A program made the position numbers and the translations under genes. A stretch of DNA of 64,000 nt from positions 1 to 64,000 of the forward strand of contig JBHIYN010000021.1 in NCBI GenBank assembly GCA_041984235.1, written 5' to 3'. Source of the DNA: JBHIYN01 sp041984235. Lineage in GTDB: Bacteria; Pseudomonadota; Gammaproteobacteria; Ga0077536. Below are positions 16,416 to 27,866 of this stretch, piece after piece (position 1 is the stretch's first letter; each line of letters starts with the position of its first letter). The notes under the pieces are model-generated. The model searched no databases and was not told where the DNA came from. It was given only the letters and a program-made list of their open reading frames with translations.

Positions 16416-17719
16416 CAGGCCACGCCCAAGCCGGCGCCGCGGGCACGGTCGACGAACTCGGGGAAGGAGGTCGCGATGGTCGCCGCGCCGTCGATATGGA
16501 CGGTGCCGGCGGCGCGCAGCGCGGCGATGGCGAAGGCCATCGCGATGCGGTGGTCGCCGTGCGCCTCGATACGACCGCCGCCGAGTTGCCCGCCGTGCAC
16601 CGCGATGCCGTCCTCGTAGGTCTCGGTCGCGATGCCGAGGGCGCCGAGGCCCGTGGCCATGACCGCGATACGGTCGCTCTCCTTGTGCCTGAGCTCGGCC
16701 GCCCCGCGCAGTACCGTGGTGCCCTCGGCGCAGGCCGCGGCCACGAAGATCGCCGGAAACTCGTCGATCGCGAGCGGCACCAGCTCGGGCGGGATGACGA
16801 TGCCGTGCAGTGCCGCCGACTCGATGCGCAAATCGGCGACCGGCTCGTTGCCCAGGGTGCGCGGGTTGTCGAGCGTGATGCGCGCACCCATCGCGCGCAG
16901 GATGTCGATGACCCCGGTGCGCGTCGGGTTGATGCCCACCGCGGGCAGCTCCAGCGCACTGCCGGCTGCGATGCTGGCGCCGACCAGGAAGAAGGCCGCC
17001 GAGGAGATGTCGGCCGGGACGGCGATGTCGGCCGGCCGCAGCCGCTGGCCACCGTCCAGCGTGACCTGGCCGGCGTCACGCTCGAGCGAGACGCCGAAAG
17101 CGGTGAGCATGCGCTCGGTGTGATCGCGGGTCGGTGCCGGCTCGCGCACGCGGGTCGTGCCGTCGGCGAACAGGCCGGCCAGCAGCACCGCCGACTTGAC
17201 CTGCGCACTCGCCACCGGCAGATCGTAGTCGATACCGTGCAGGCGATGCCCGGCGGCGATGACCAGCGGTGGCGTGCCATCCACCGCCGTCGTGACCGCC
17301 GCGCCCATGGCATTGAGCGGGTCGGCCACGCGCCGCATCGGGCGCCGGTTGAGCGAGGCGTCACCGGCAAGCTCGGCGCCGATGCCGGCGCCGGCAACGA
17401 TGCCGGCGAGCAGCCTGATGGAGGTGCCGGAATTGCCTACGTCCAGCGCCGCCGGCGGGGCGTGCAGGCCGTCGACGCCGACGCCGTGCACGGTCAGGCG
17501 GCCGTCACCGGCATCGTCGATACGCACGCCCATGGCACGCAACGCGTTCATGGTGGCGATCACATCCTCCCCCATGAGGCAGCCGCGTACCGCGCAGGGA
17601 CCATCGGCCAGGGCGCCGAGCATCACCGCGCGGTGCGAGACGGACTTGTCGCCCGGTATCGTCACGCGGCCGCGCAGGCGGCCGCCCGCGGCGACTTGCA
17701 GGCGGTCAGGTGTCTTCAT
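16415..17719 (-). CDS. aroA: 3-phosphoshikimate 1-carboxyvinyltransferase (EPSP synthase), class II-like
   Basis: The enzyme joins shikimate-3-phosphate and PEP in the aromatic pathway. The 434-residue protein has GDKS at 23-26, SAQVK at 171-175, RDHTE at 198-202 and NPTR at 264-267. These are the four short motifs used to define class II EPSP synthases. At the position matching Ala100 of the CP4 enzyme it keeps Gly (GNSGT, Gly98), as in class I enzymes. The ATG at 17719 lies within the last codons of tyrA (14-base overlap), and upstream in-frame sequence belongs to tyrA in another frame. Confidence 0.96.
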   Translation of the reverse strand: MKTPDRLQVAAGGRLRGRVTIPGDKSVSHRAVMLGALADGPCAVRGCLMGEDVIATMNALRAMGVRIDDAGDGRLTVHGVGVDGLHAPPAALDVGNSGTSIRLLAGIVAGAGIGAELAGDASLNRRPMRRVADPLNAMGAAVTTAVDGTPPLVIAAGHRLHGIDYDLPVASAQVKSAVLLAGLFADGTTRVREPAPTRDHTERMLTAFGVSLERDAGQVTLDGGQRLRPADIAVPADISSAAFFLVGASIAAGSALELPAVGINPTRTGVIDILRAMGARITLDNPRTLGNEPVADLRIESAALHGIVIPPELVPLAIDEFPAIFVAAACAEGTTVLRGAAELRHKESDRIAVMATGLGALGIATETYEDGIAVHGGQLGGGRIEAHGDHRIAMAFAIAALRAAGTVHIDGAATIATSFPEFVDRARGAGLGVA

Positions 17720-18584
17720 TCGATTGCGGCAGCACGCAGGCGTCGCGCGCGTTTTTCGCACGCTCGAAGGCGGCTTCCAGCGCCGCGCCGTCACCACGCT
17801 CCAGGGCCGCGACGAGTTGCTCGAAACGCGCCGCGTAATCGCGGCAGGCCAGCAGCAGCTGCTCGCGGTTGGCGAGCGCGATCTCGGCCCACATGCGCGG
17901 ATTGCTCGAGGCGATACGGGTGAAGTCGCGAAAACCGCCGGCGGCGAAATCGAAGATGTCGCCGGCGTCGTCGCGCGCGGCCAGCGCTTCGACCAGGTTG
18001 TAGGCCAGCAGGTGCGGCAGGTGGGAGGTCGCGGCGAGCGCCCGGTCGTGCGCCGCGACGTCCATGTCGACCACCCGCGCCCCGGCCGCCTCCCACATCG
18101 CGCGCACGCGCGCCAGCGCATCGGCGGCGGTCTCGGGCAGCGGCGTGAGGATCACGCGATGGTCTCGGTAGAGCGCGGCGAAGGCGGCGCCAGCGCCGCT
18201 GTTCTCGGTGCCGGCAATCGGATGGCCGGGCACGAAGCGGGCGCAGCCTGCGCCCAGCACCTCCCGCGCCGATGCCACCACGCTGGCCTTGGTACTGCCG
18301 ACGTCGGTGACCACGGCCGCGGCCGCCAGGGCCGGGCGCACGCGTGCCAGGACGTCGGCGGTAGCGCCCAGCGAGACACCGATCACCACCATGTCGGCAC
18401 CGTCGACGGCGGCCGCCGCATCGGTGGTGTAGCGGTCGACGATGCCGCGTTTCCGGGCAAGCTCGAGATTGGCCCGGCCACGTCCCGCACCGACGACCTC
18501 GCCGACCGCACCGGCTTCGCGCAGCGCGAGCGCCAGCGAGCCGCCGATGAGTCCGACCCCGATCACCGCGAGACGCTGAATCAT
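17706..18584 (-). CDS. tyrA: Prephenate dehydrogenase
   Basis: The enzyme makes hydroxyphenylpyruvate for tyrosine. The 292-residue protein starts with the NAD-binding fold IGVGLIGGS at residues 8-16 and contains GHPIAGTENSG and the AHDRALAATSHLPH segment. The ATG at 18584 begins exactly at the dinucleotide fold. It is separate from aroA but overlaps it, whereas in Pseudomonas the two functions are fused. Confidence 0.94.
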   Translation of the reverse strand: MIQRLAVIGVGLIGGSLALALREAGAVGEVVGAGRGRANLELARKRGIVDRYTTDAAAAVDGADMVVIGVSLGATADVLARVRPALAAAAVVTDVGSTKASVVASAREVLGAGCARFVPGHPIAGTENSGAGAAFAALYRDHRVILTPLPETAADALARVRAMWEAAGARVVDMDVAAHDRALAATSHLPHLLAYNLVEALAARDDAGDIFDFAAGGFRDFTRIASSNPRMWAEIALANREQLLLACRDYAARFEQLVAALERGDGAALEAAFERAKNARDACVLPQSNEDT

Positions 18585-18609
18585 CGTGTCGCGAACCGGC
18601 TCCCGCCGC

Positions 18610-19701
18610 TCACAGGATCGCGCGCGGACAACTGCCCAGCACCTTGAACACGGCCGCGCGGGACTCGACCTCGGCCAGCGCATCGGCCAGCGCGGGGTCG
18701 TCGGCGTGGCCCAGCACGTCGGCAAAGAACAGGTAATCCCACTGCGCGCCGCGCAGCGGGCGCGACTCGATGCGCGACATGCTGATCCCGCGTTCGGCGA
18801 ACACGCCGAGGATGCCGTGCAGCGCGCCCGGCTGGTTGGGCATGGTGAACATCAGCGCCGTGCGATCGCGGCCGGTCGGCGCCGGCCGCTCACGGCCCAG
18901 CACGACGAAACGCGTGGTGTTGTGCGGGTTGTCCTCGATGTTCTCGGCCAGGGTGGCCAGCTCGTAGAGGCGCCCGGCCTCGACGCCGGCGATGGCGGCG
19001 GCGGCCGGCTCGGCCGCGGCGCGGCGCGCCGCGGCGGCGTTGCTCGCCAGCGGCACGCACTCGATCCCCGGCAGGTGGCCCTGCAGCCAGGCGCGGCACT
19101 GCTCGAGGGCCTGCTCGTGCGCATAGACTACGCGCACTGCATCGAGACCGGCGGCACGGCTCAGCAGCTGGTGATGGATGGGCAGCACGACCTCGCCACA
19201 GATGACCAGCGCCGAGTCGGCAAGACAGTCCAGGGTGCGATTGACCGCGCCACCGACCGAGTTCTCGATCGGCACCACGCCGTAGTCGCAGGCGCGCGCC
19301 TCGACCGCGCGAAACACCTCGCCGACCCCGTCCTGCGCCACGGCCGTCACCGCCGCGCCGAAATGCTTGCGCAGGGCGGCGTGTGTGTAGGTGCCCTCGG
19401 GCCCGAGGTAGGCCACCTCCAGCACCTGCTCCAGCGACAGGCAGGTGGAGATGATCTCGCGCATCAGCCGCACCAGGTCCTCGTCCGGCAGCGGCCCCGG
19501 GTTGTTGTCCAGCAGGCGCTGCAGAATGCGCGCCTCGCGCTCGGGACGGTAGAAGGCGACGTCACCGCCCTGCGCGCGCTTGACCTCGCCGACCTCTATG
19601 GTCAGCCCGGCGCGCCGATTGAGCAGGGCGAGCAGTTCGTCATCGACCGCGTCGATGGCGGCCCGCAATGCGTCGATTCGCCCCTCCCCGGACACTCTCA
19701 C
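18610..19701 (-). CDS. pheA: Bifunctional chorismate mutase / prephenate dehydratase (P-protein)
   Basis: The 363-residue protein has an AroQ chorismate mutase domain (about 1-90, RIDALRAAIDAVDDELLALLNRR) and a prephenate dehydratase domain (AYLGPEGTYTHAA to NTTRFVVL). It ends in an ACT domain with the phenylalanine-binding ESRP motif. It should make phenylpyruvate and be feedback inhibited by phenylalanine. The start is GTG at 19701. Only 93 bases separate it from gyrA; the serC gene that usually lies there, and hisC between pheA and tyrA, are not present. Confidence 0.96.
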   Translation of the reverse strand: MRVSGEGRIDALRAAIDAVDDELLALLNRRAGLTIEVGEVKRAQGGDVAFYRPEREARILQRLLDNNPGPLPDEDLVRLMREIISTCLSLEQVLEVAYLGPEGTYTHAALRKHFGAAVTAVAQDGVGEVFRAVEARACDYGVVPIENSVGGAVNRTLDCLADSALVICGEVVLPIHHQLLSRAAGLDAVRVVYAHEQALEQCRAWLQGHLPGIECVPLASNAAAARRAAAEPAAAAIAGVEAGRLYELATLAENIEDNPHNTTRFVVLGRERPAPTGRDRTALMFTMPNQPGALHGILGVFAERGISMSRIESRPLRGAQWDYLFFADVLGHADDPALADALAEVESRAAVFKVLGSCPRAIL

Positions 19702-19794
19702 CCCCTCGTGATTACCGCCTGCGGGCCGCAGCAGGGCGCGGCGGCGCCGGGCGCCGAGCCCGCGATCATGGTGCGGCAGCCGCCGGCGGGCGGC

Positions 19795-22413
<2,619 letters not shown>

Positions 22414-22494
22414 CAGCGGCAAGGGATCTTCTGGATCAGGCGTCGTTTAAGGCGCTGAAAAGTAAAGGAGATTTCCCGAGGACGGGAAGCGCGC

Positions 22495-22503
22495 ATTATA
22501 GCA
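22495..22503 (-). promoter_or_regulatory. Extended -10 promoter for gyrA
   Basis: The minus strand reads TGCTATAAT (22503-22495): a perfect -10 hexamer preceded by the extended TGn element, about 80 bases before the gyrA ATG. The -35 region 17 bases upstream is a poor match, which is usual for extended -10 promoters. Confidence 0.7.
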
Positions 22504-22542
22504 CGCGAATGGCGCCCGGCGCACCTTTTGGCGGGCTTTTTC

Positions 22543-23586
22543 TCAGTCGCGGAAAAGCGCCGCCACGGACCCGGCAGCGGGCCGCTCGACGACCCCGCGC
22601 TCGGTCACCAGCACATCGATGAGCGCGGCCGGGGTGACGTCGAAAACCGGGTTCAGCGTGCGCACCCCGGGCGCCGCGAACTCGCGTCCGCCGAAGTGGG
22701 TGAGCTCCTGCGCGCCGCGGTGCTCGATCGGGATGTCGGCGCCGCTGGCGGTCTCGCGGTCGATGGTCGAGAGCGGCGCGACGACCATGAAGCGGACGCC
22801 GTGGGCGCGCGCCAGGGTGGCCAGCGCGTAGGTCCCGATCTTGTTCGCGGTATCGCCGTTGGCGGCCACGCGGTCGGCGCCGGTAATGACCCACTGCACA
22901 CGGCCCGAGGCCATCAGGTGGGCAGCCGCACTGTCGGCGAGCAGCGTGACGTCGATGCCGTCGTTCATCAGCTCCCACGCGGTCAGGCGGGCGCCCTGCA
23001 GCCACGGCCGGGTCTCGGTCGCGAACACCGCACAGAGGCGCTGCTCGCGCCAGGCGCTGCGCACCACGCCGAGCGCGGTGCCGTAGCCGGCGGTCGCGAG
23101 CGCGCCGGCATTGCAGTGCGTGAGCACGCCGGAGTCGGGCGCGATGAGTGCCGCGCCGAGGTCGCCCATGCGGCAGTTGGCGGCGAGGTCGGCCGCGTGC
23201 AGCGCCTGCGCGCAGGCCAGCATGGCCGGGAACGGATCGCCGGCCCCGGCCGGCACCGCGGCGCTCATTCGGTCCAGCGCCCACATCAGGTTGACCGCGG
23301 TCGGCCGCGCCTCGCGCAGGCGCGCGATGTCGGCGGCGAGGCCGGCACGCCAGCCGTCGCCATCGGCGGCGAAGCGCGCGCGCGCCGCGAGCGCCGCACC
23401 ATAGGCCGCGCTGATGCCGATCGCCGGCGCGCCGCGGACCACCATCGTGCGGATGGCCGCGTCGACCGCGTCGACGGTGTGACAGGCGCGGTATTCGACC
23501 ACCGCCGGCAGCCGGGTCTGGTCGAGCAGGTAGAGGGCGTCGTCGCGCCACTGGATCGGATCGGTCGAAGGGTTCTGCCGGGTCAT
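22543..23586 (-). CDS. mtnA: S-methyl-5-thioribose-1-phosphate isomerase
   Basis: The enzyme isomerises methylthioribose-1-phosphate to the ribulose form in methionine salvage. The 347-residue protein has the family motifs VVRGAPAIGISAAYG, LTHCNAGALATAGYGTALG with the catalytic cysteine, and GADRVAANGDTANKIGTY with the catalytic aspartate. I chose the ATG at 23586; a GTG four codons upstream (23598) is possible. The gene lies upstream of gyrA and divergent from mtaD, the same association seen in Pseudomonas, and shares with mtaD an intergenic region holding a 31-bp palindrome. Confidence 0.95.
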   Translation of the reverse strand: MTRQNPSTDPIQWRDDALYLLDQTRLPAVVEYRACHTVDAVDAAIRTMVVRGAPAIGISAAYGAALAARARFAADGDGWRAGLAADIARLREARPTAVNLMWALDRMSAAVPAGAGDPFPAMLACAQALHAADLAANCRMGDLGAALIAPDSGVLTHCNAGALATAGYGTALGVVRSAWREQRLCAVFATETRPWLQGARLTAWELMNDGIDVTLLADSAAAHLMASGRVQWVITGADRVAANGDTANKIGTYALATLARAHGVRFMVVAPLSTIDRETASGADIPIEHRGAQELTHFGGREFAAPGVRTLNPVFDVTPAALIDVLVTERGVVERPAAGSVAALFRD

Positions 23587-23602
23587 GGGAAGTCGCACCG
23601 TT

Positions 23603-23633
23603 GCCCGCCCCGCGCACCGTGCGCGGGGCGGGC
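23603..23633. promoter_or_regulatory. 31-bp perfect palindrome between mtnA and mtaD
   Basis: Two perfect 15-bp arms (23603-23617 and 23619-23633, GCCCGCCCCGCGCAC and its complement) flank a single C at 23618. The site lies between the divergent starts of mtnA (23586) and mtaD (23647 or 23680). It could be an operator for a dimeric regulator of both genes, or form a GC-rich hairpin in the mtaD leader. The arms and position are seen directly; the function is inference. Confidence 0.6.
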
Positions 23634-23679
23634 GCTATGGTACTTTATGCCGCGATTCTCGTTGCTGCGCGAAACGCCC

Positions 23680-24993
23680 ATGAACACGGTGCAGGCCATC
23701 CACGCGGGCTGGGTGATCCCGGTCGAACCCGACGGCGCGGTGCTGGCCGACCACACCCTGGTGGTCAACGGCGCGCACATCGAGGCCCTGGTGCCCAGCG
23801 CCGAGTGGCAGGCGCCCGGGGGGGGCTGCGAGGAGATCGACTGTCCCGACCACGTGCTCATGCCGGGGCTGGTCAACGCGCACACCCACGCCGCGATGAG
23901 CCTGTTCCGCGGCCTGGCGGACGACCTGCCGCTGATGGAATGGCTGGAGCGGCACATCTGGCCGACCGAGGCGCGCGTGGTCAACCGCGAGTTCGTACGC
24001 GACGGCACGCGACTCGCCGCGGCCGAGATGCTGCTCGGCGGCACCACCTGTTTCAACGACATGTACTTCTTCCCCGACGAGGCCGCGGCGGCCGCCATCG
24101 AAGCCGGCATTCGCGCCGTGGTCGGCATGATCGTGATCAACTTCCCGACCGCCTGGGCCAGCGGTCTCGACGACTACTTCGCCAAGGGTCAGGCGGTCCA
24201 CGATCGCTATCGCGCTCACCCGCTGATCACCACGGCCTTCGCGCCCCACGCGCCCTACACCGTGGACGACGCCGCGCTGGGCCGCATTGCGACCCTCGCC
24301 GAGGAGCTCGACGTGCCGGTGCACATGCACGTGCACGAGACCGCCGGCGAGGTCGAGAACGCGATCGCGCACGACGGCCTGCGCCCGCTGCGCCGCCTGC
24401 AGCATCTCGGCCTGCTCTCGCCGCGGCTGGTCGCGGTCCACATGACCGACGTGCATCCGGACGAGTTCGAGCCGCTGGCGGTGAGCGGCGTCAACGTCGT
24501 GCACTGCCCGGAATCCAACCTCAAGCTCGCCAGCGGCTTCTGCCCGGTGGCGCGCCTGGTCGAGGCCGGTGTCAACCTCGCCCTGGGTACCGACGGCGCC
24601 GCCAGCAACAACGATCTCGACATGCTCGGCGAGATGCGCACCGCCTCGCTGCTGGCCAAGGGCGTGGCCGGCGATCCGGTCGCCCTGCCGGCGGCGCAGG
24701 CACTGCGCGCCGCTACCCTGGGCGGCGCACGCGCGCTTGCCCTGGATGACAGCATCGGCTCCCTGGTGCCGGGCAAGCTGGCCGATCTGGTGGCAGTCGA
24801 CCTCGGCCGCCTCGCCAGTCAGCCGGTCTACGACCCGCTCTCCCAGATCGTCTACAGCGCGCACCGCGACCAGGTCAGCGACGTCTGGGTAGGCGGCCGC
24901 CGCGTAGTCGCCGAGGGGCGCCTGACCACGCTGGACAGCGCCGACCTGCTGGCCAGCACCGCGGCCTGGCGCGAACGTATCGCGACGTCCTGA
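23680..24993 (+). CDS. mtaD: 5-methylthioadenosine / S-adenosylhomocysteine deaminase
   Basis: This amidohydrolase deaminates methylthioadenosine to methylthioinosine. The 437-residue protein has the metal ligands HTHAAMS, HMHVHET and the late aspartate in GTDGAASNNDLD, and the conserved LFRGLADDLPLM segment. It resembles Pseudomonas MtaD along its full length. An in-frame ATG at 23647 would add 11 residues; neither start has a clear ribosome site. The stop codon lies inside the left arm of the 86-bp palindrome. Confidence 0.92.
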   Translation: MNTVQAIHAGWVIPVEPDGAVLADHTLVVNGAHIEALVPSAEWQAPGGGCEEIDCPDHVLMPGLVNAHTHAAMSLFRGLADDLPLMEWLERHIWPTEARVVNREFVRDGTRLAAAEMLLGGTTCFNDMYFFPDEAAAAAIEAGIRAVVGMIVINFPTAWASGLDDYFAKGQAVHDRYRAHPLITTAFAPHAPYTVDDAALGRIATLAEELDVPVHMHVHETAGEVENAIAHDGLRPLRRLQHLGLLSPRLVAVHMTDVHPDEFEPLAVSGVNVVHCPESNLKLASGFCPVARLVEAGVNLALGTDGAASNNDLDMLGEMRTASLLAKGVAGDPVALPAAQALRAATLGGARALALDDSIGSLVPGKLADLVAVDLGRLASQPVYDPLSQIVYSAHRDQVSDVWVGGRRVVAEGRLTTLDSADLLASTAAWRERIATS

Positions 24994-25074
24994 AAAAGGG
25001 GACATGCCACATTTGTAAGTGACTGAAGCCAACGCTTCAGTCACTTACAAATGTGGCATGTCCCCTTTTTCAGG
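24989..25074. repeat. 86-bp perfect inverted repeat (41-bp arms, 4-base loop)
   Basis: Arms 24989-25029 and 25034-25074 are perfectly complementary and enclose CAAC. The stop of mtaD (TGA, 24991-24993) and that of rnt on the other strand (25070-25072) occupy mirror-image positions in the two arms, so both converging genes end in the same sequence. Each arm contains AAAAAGGGGACATGCC, which recalls, from memory, repeats found near REP-associated tyrosine transposases; I cannot confirm this here. The element would act as a strong hairpin in transcripts of both strands and could serve as a bidirectional terminator, since each strand ends an arm in CCCCTTTTT. Confidence 0.9.
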
Positions 25075-25687
25075 GTTCGATGCTGTTGGCGCGATCCCAG
25101 CGGTTGACGATGACGCAGAACAGGTCCGCCGTGCGTTCGGCGTCGTAGATGGCAGAGTGGGCAGCGTTGGCGTCCCACGCGATCCCGGCCGCACGCACCG
25201 CGCGGGCGAGTACCGTCTGGCCGAGAGCGACACCGGCCAGTGCGGCGGTGTCGAAGGTCGAGAAATTGTGAAACGGGAACTGCTTGATGCGGGTACGCGC
25301 GGCCGCTGCCTTGACGAAGGCCAGATCGAAGGCGGGATTGTGGCCGACCAGGATCGCACGGGTGCAGCCGTGGGTCTTGACCGCGCTGCGTACGGCACCG
25401 AAGACCTCCTCCAGCGCGACCTGCTCGTCGACCGCGAGCCGGAACGGGTGAAAGGGATCGATGCCGTTGAACTCCAGCGCACGTTCGTCGAGGTTGGCGC
25501 CGGGGAACGGCGTCACGTGATGGGCGATGGTTTGTCCGCGATACCAGCCGTGATCGCCGTCGTACTCGACGAACACGGCCGCGATCTCCAGCAGCGCATC
25601 GCCTTCGGCATCGAAACCGCCGGTTTCGACATCAACGACCACCGGCAGAAAGCCGCGGAAACGGTTGGCAACGGTAATTTCAGACAT
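25070..25687 (-). CDS. rnt: Ribonuclease T
   Basis: RNase T is a DEDD-family 3'-5' exonuclease that trims tRNA and other stable RNA ends. The 205-residue protein shows DVETGGF (Asp19, Glu21), GHNPAFDLAF with the second catalytic aspartate, and HSAIYDAERTADLF with the DEDDh histidine and last aspartate. Its length is that of the E. coli enzyme. It converges on mtaD with the palindrome between, and diverges from purB. Confidence 0.95.
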   Translation of the reverse strand: MSEITVANRFRGFLPVVVDVETGGFDAEGDALLEIAAVFVEYDGDHGWYRGQTIAHHVTPFPGANLDERALEFNGIDPFHPFRLAVDEQVALEEVFGAVRSAVKTHGCTRAILVGHNPAFDLAFVKAAAARTRIKQFPFHNFSTFDTAALAGVALGQTVLARAVRAAGIAWDANAAHSAIYDAERTADLFCVIVNRWDRANSIEP

Positions 25688-25820
25688 GGTGTTGCGGGCG
25701 AGGCGGCGCCCACGATGAGCCTTTCGCGGGAACCGGGCGGGCGGATCGGGACGACCATTTAATGCCATCGCCGTGCATCGGCGCAAACGGCAGCGCAACG
25801 CGCACCCGGCGGGCGACGCG

Positions 25821-25849
25821 TCGAATCCCGCTCGGCGCGGCGCTATCAT
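25821..25849 (+). promoter_or_regulatory. Candidate promoter for purB
   Basis: TCGAAT (25821-25826) and TATCAT (25844-25849) are 17 bases apart and lie about 105 bases before the purB start, in the 267-base gap between rnt and purB. The match is moderate. I saw no clear PurR-type operator and no other feature in this gap. Confidence 0.3.
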
Positions 25850-25954
25850 TGACTGCATAACGCGTCGTCGTCCCGGCGCGCCGCCCGGCGCCGCCGTGAC
25901 GCCTGCCCCGCGGGCGACGAGCAGCGCCCCCCCACAGCAGGAGATCCCAGCCCC

Positions 25955-27352
25955 GTGTCCCCGAACGATCCCGTCGGCGAGCCCCTCGCGCTCGAAGCCC
26001 TCACCGCCGTCACCCCGGTCGACGGCCGCTACGCGCGGCATACGGCGGCCCTGCGGCACACCGTCAGCGAGTACGGGCTCATCCGTTACCGGCTGATCGT
26101 GGAGGTCGAATGGCTGAAGGCGCTCGCCGCCGCGCCCGGGTTCAACGCCCTGCCGGCATTCGACGACGGCGCCACCGCGCGCCTGGACGCCATCGTCGCC
26201 GGCTTCGACGCGGCTGAGGCCGCTGCGGTCAAGCGCATCGAAGCCACCACCAACCACGACGTCAAGGCGGTCGAGTACTACCTGCGCGAGGCATTCGCCG
26301 GCAACGCGGCGCTGGAGGCGGCCATCCCCTTCGTGCATTTCGCCTGCACCTCCGAGGACATCAACAACCTCGCCTACGGGCTGATGCTGCGCGAAACGCG
26401 CGAGCAGCTGCTGGCACCGGCCCTGCGCGCCGTGGTTGCGACCCTGCGCGACGCTGCCGTCGACGCCGCCGATGCCGCCATGTTGGCGCGTACCCATGGC
26501 CAGCCGGCGACGCCGACCACCATGGGCAAGGAGCTGGCCAACGTCGTCGCGCGCCTGCAACGGCAGATCGACGGCTGGTGCGCCGTGCCGCTGCGCGGCA
26601 AGATGAACGGCGCGGTCGGCAACTACAACGCGCATGTCGTCGCCTGCGAGACGGTCGACTGGCCGGGACTGTGCGCCGCCTTCGTCGGCGGCCTGGGCCT
26701 GGAGTTCAACCCGTACACGACGCAGATAGAGCCGCACGACTGCATTGCCGAGTATGCCGACGCCCTCGCCCGCATCAACACCGTGCTGCTGGACCTGTGC
26801 CGCGACGTCTGGAGCTATGTGTCGATCGGCTATTTCCGCCAGCGTGCGATCGCCGGCGAGGTCGGCTCCTCGACCATGCCGCACAAGGTCAACCCGATCG
26901 ACTTCGAGAATGCCGAGGGCAACCTCGGTGTCGGCTCGGCCCTGCTCGATCACCTTGCGCGCAAGCTGCCGGTATCGCGCCTGCAGCGCGACCTGACCGA
27001 CTCCACCGTGCTGCGCAACCTCGGCAGCGCGCTCGCCTACTCCCTGATTGCCTGCCGCTCGCTGGACCGTGGCCTGGGCAAGCTCGAGCTCGACCGCAGC
27101 GCGCTCGCGCGTGACCTCGACGGCGCCTGGGAGGTTCTGGCCGAGCCGATCCAGACGGTCATGCGCTACCACGGCATCGCCGACTCCTACGAGCAGCTCA
27201 AGGCGCTGACCCGCGGCCGCGGCATCGATCGCGAGGCGCTGCACATGTTCATCGACGGCCTGGCCATCCCCGACAGCGCCAAGGACACGCTGAGGGGCCT
27301 GACACCGGCCCGCTACACCGGCCTCGCCGCGGAGCTGGCACGCCGTGTCTGA
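25955..27352 (+). CDS. purB: Adenylosuccinate lyase
   Basis: The enzyme acts twice in purine synthesis, splitting SAICAR and adenylosuccinate. The 465-residue protein has HFACTSEDINN, THGQPATPTTMGKE and the superfamily signature GSSTMPHKVNPIDFENAEGN, all as in the gammaproteobacterial type. The start is GTG at 25955 with AGGAG upstream. It overlaps the next gene by eight bases. Confidence 0.97.
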   Translation: MSPNDPVGEPLALEALTAVTPVDGRYARHTAALRHTVSEYGLIRYRLIVEVEWLKALAAAPGFNALPAFDDGATARLDAIVAGFDAAEAAAVKRIEATTNHDVKAVEYYLREAFAGNAALEAAIPFVHFACTSEDINNLAYGLMLRETREQLLAPALRAVVATLRDAAVDAADAAMLARTHGQPATPTTMGKELANVVARLQRQIDGWCAVPLRGKMNGAVGNYNAHVVACETVDWPGLCAAFVGGLGLEFNPYTTQIEPHDCIAEYADALARINTVLLDLCRDVWSYVSIGYFRQRAIAGEVGSSTMPHKVNPIDFENAEGNLGVGSALLDHLARKLPVSRLQRDLTDSTVLRNLGSALAYSLIACRSLDRGLGKLELDRSALARDLDGAWEVLAEPIQTVMRYHGIADSYEQLKALTRGRGIDREALHMFIDGLAIPDSAKDTLRGLTPARYTGLAAELARRV

Positions 27353-27866
27353 GTCGACACCAAGCGGCGCCGGTGTGCTCGGCAAGAGCGCGAACCTGCT
27401 CGAAGTGGAATCGCGCGACGAGCTCGCCGCCCTCAGCCTGGAGATGGTCAGCCAGTGCCGGCGCCACCTCGATATCGTCAGCCGCCATCTCGATCCAGCC
27501 ATTTACGACAACGACGCCTTCGCCGAGGCCCTCAAGCAGCTGGTGCTGGGCAGCCGGCGAGCCCGGGTGCGCCTGTTCATCGTGGATTCACGTCCGCTGG
27601 TGCACGCTGGGCATCGCGTGATCGACGTTGCCAACCGCCTGTCGAGCTTCATCGAGCTGCGTGCGCCCGCGCCGCAGCACAAGGACTTCAATGAAGCCTT
27701 CCTGGTGGCCGATAAACAGGGATACATCCATCGCCAGTTCTCCGACCGCTTCGAAGGACAGGCGGACTTCGCCGACCGGCGCCGGGCCGCCGGGCTCAGC
27801 GATGCGTTCGACGACATGTGGGAGCGCGGCACCCCGGATGCGCGCTTCAGGAGACTGCACATCTGA
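27345..27866 (+). CDS. Uncharacterised protein, DUF7931-like
   Basis: The 173-residue protein is soluble with no signal peptide. It resembles a domain (named DUF7931 as far as I recall) that occurs alone or behind acetyltransferases and is vaguely like phospholipase D folds. Characteristic stretches are LDIVSRHLDPAIYDNDAF, SRRARVRLFIVD and FNEAFLVADKQGYIHRQFSDR. No catalytic residues can be assigned. The GTG start is inside purB and the TGA stop shares a base with the ATG of the next gene, so purB, this gene and the secretin-like gene are probably one operon. Confidence 0.7.
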   Translation: MSESTPSGAGVLGKSANLLEVESRDELAALSLEMVSQCRRHLDIVSRHLDPAIYDNDAFAEALKQLVLGSRRARVRLFIVDSRPLVHAGHRVIDVANRLSSFIELRAPAPQHKDFNEAFLVADKQGYIHRQFSDRFEGQADFADRRRAAGLSDAFDDMWERGTPDARFRRLHI

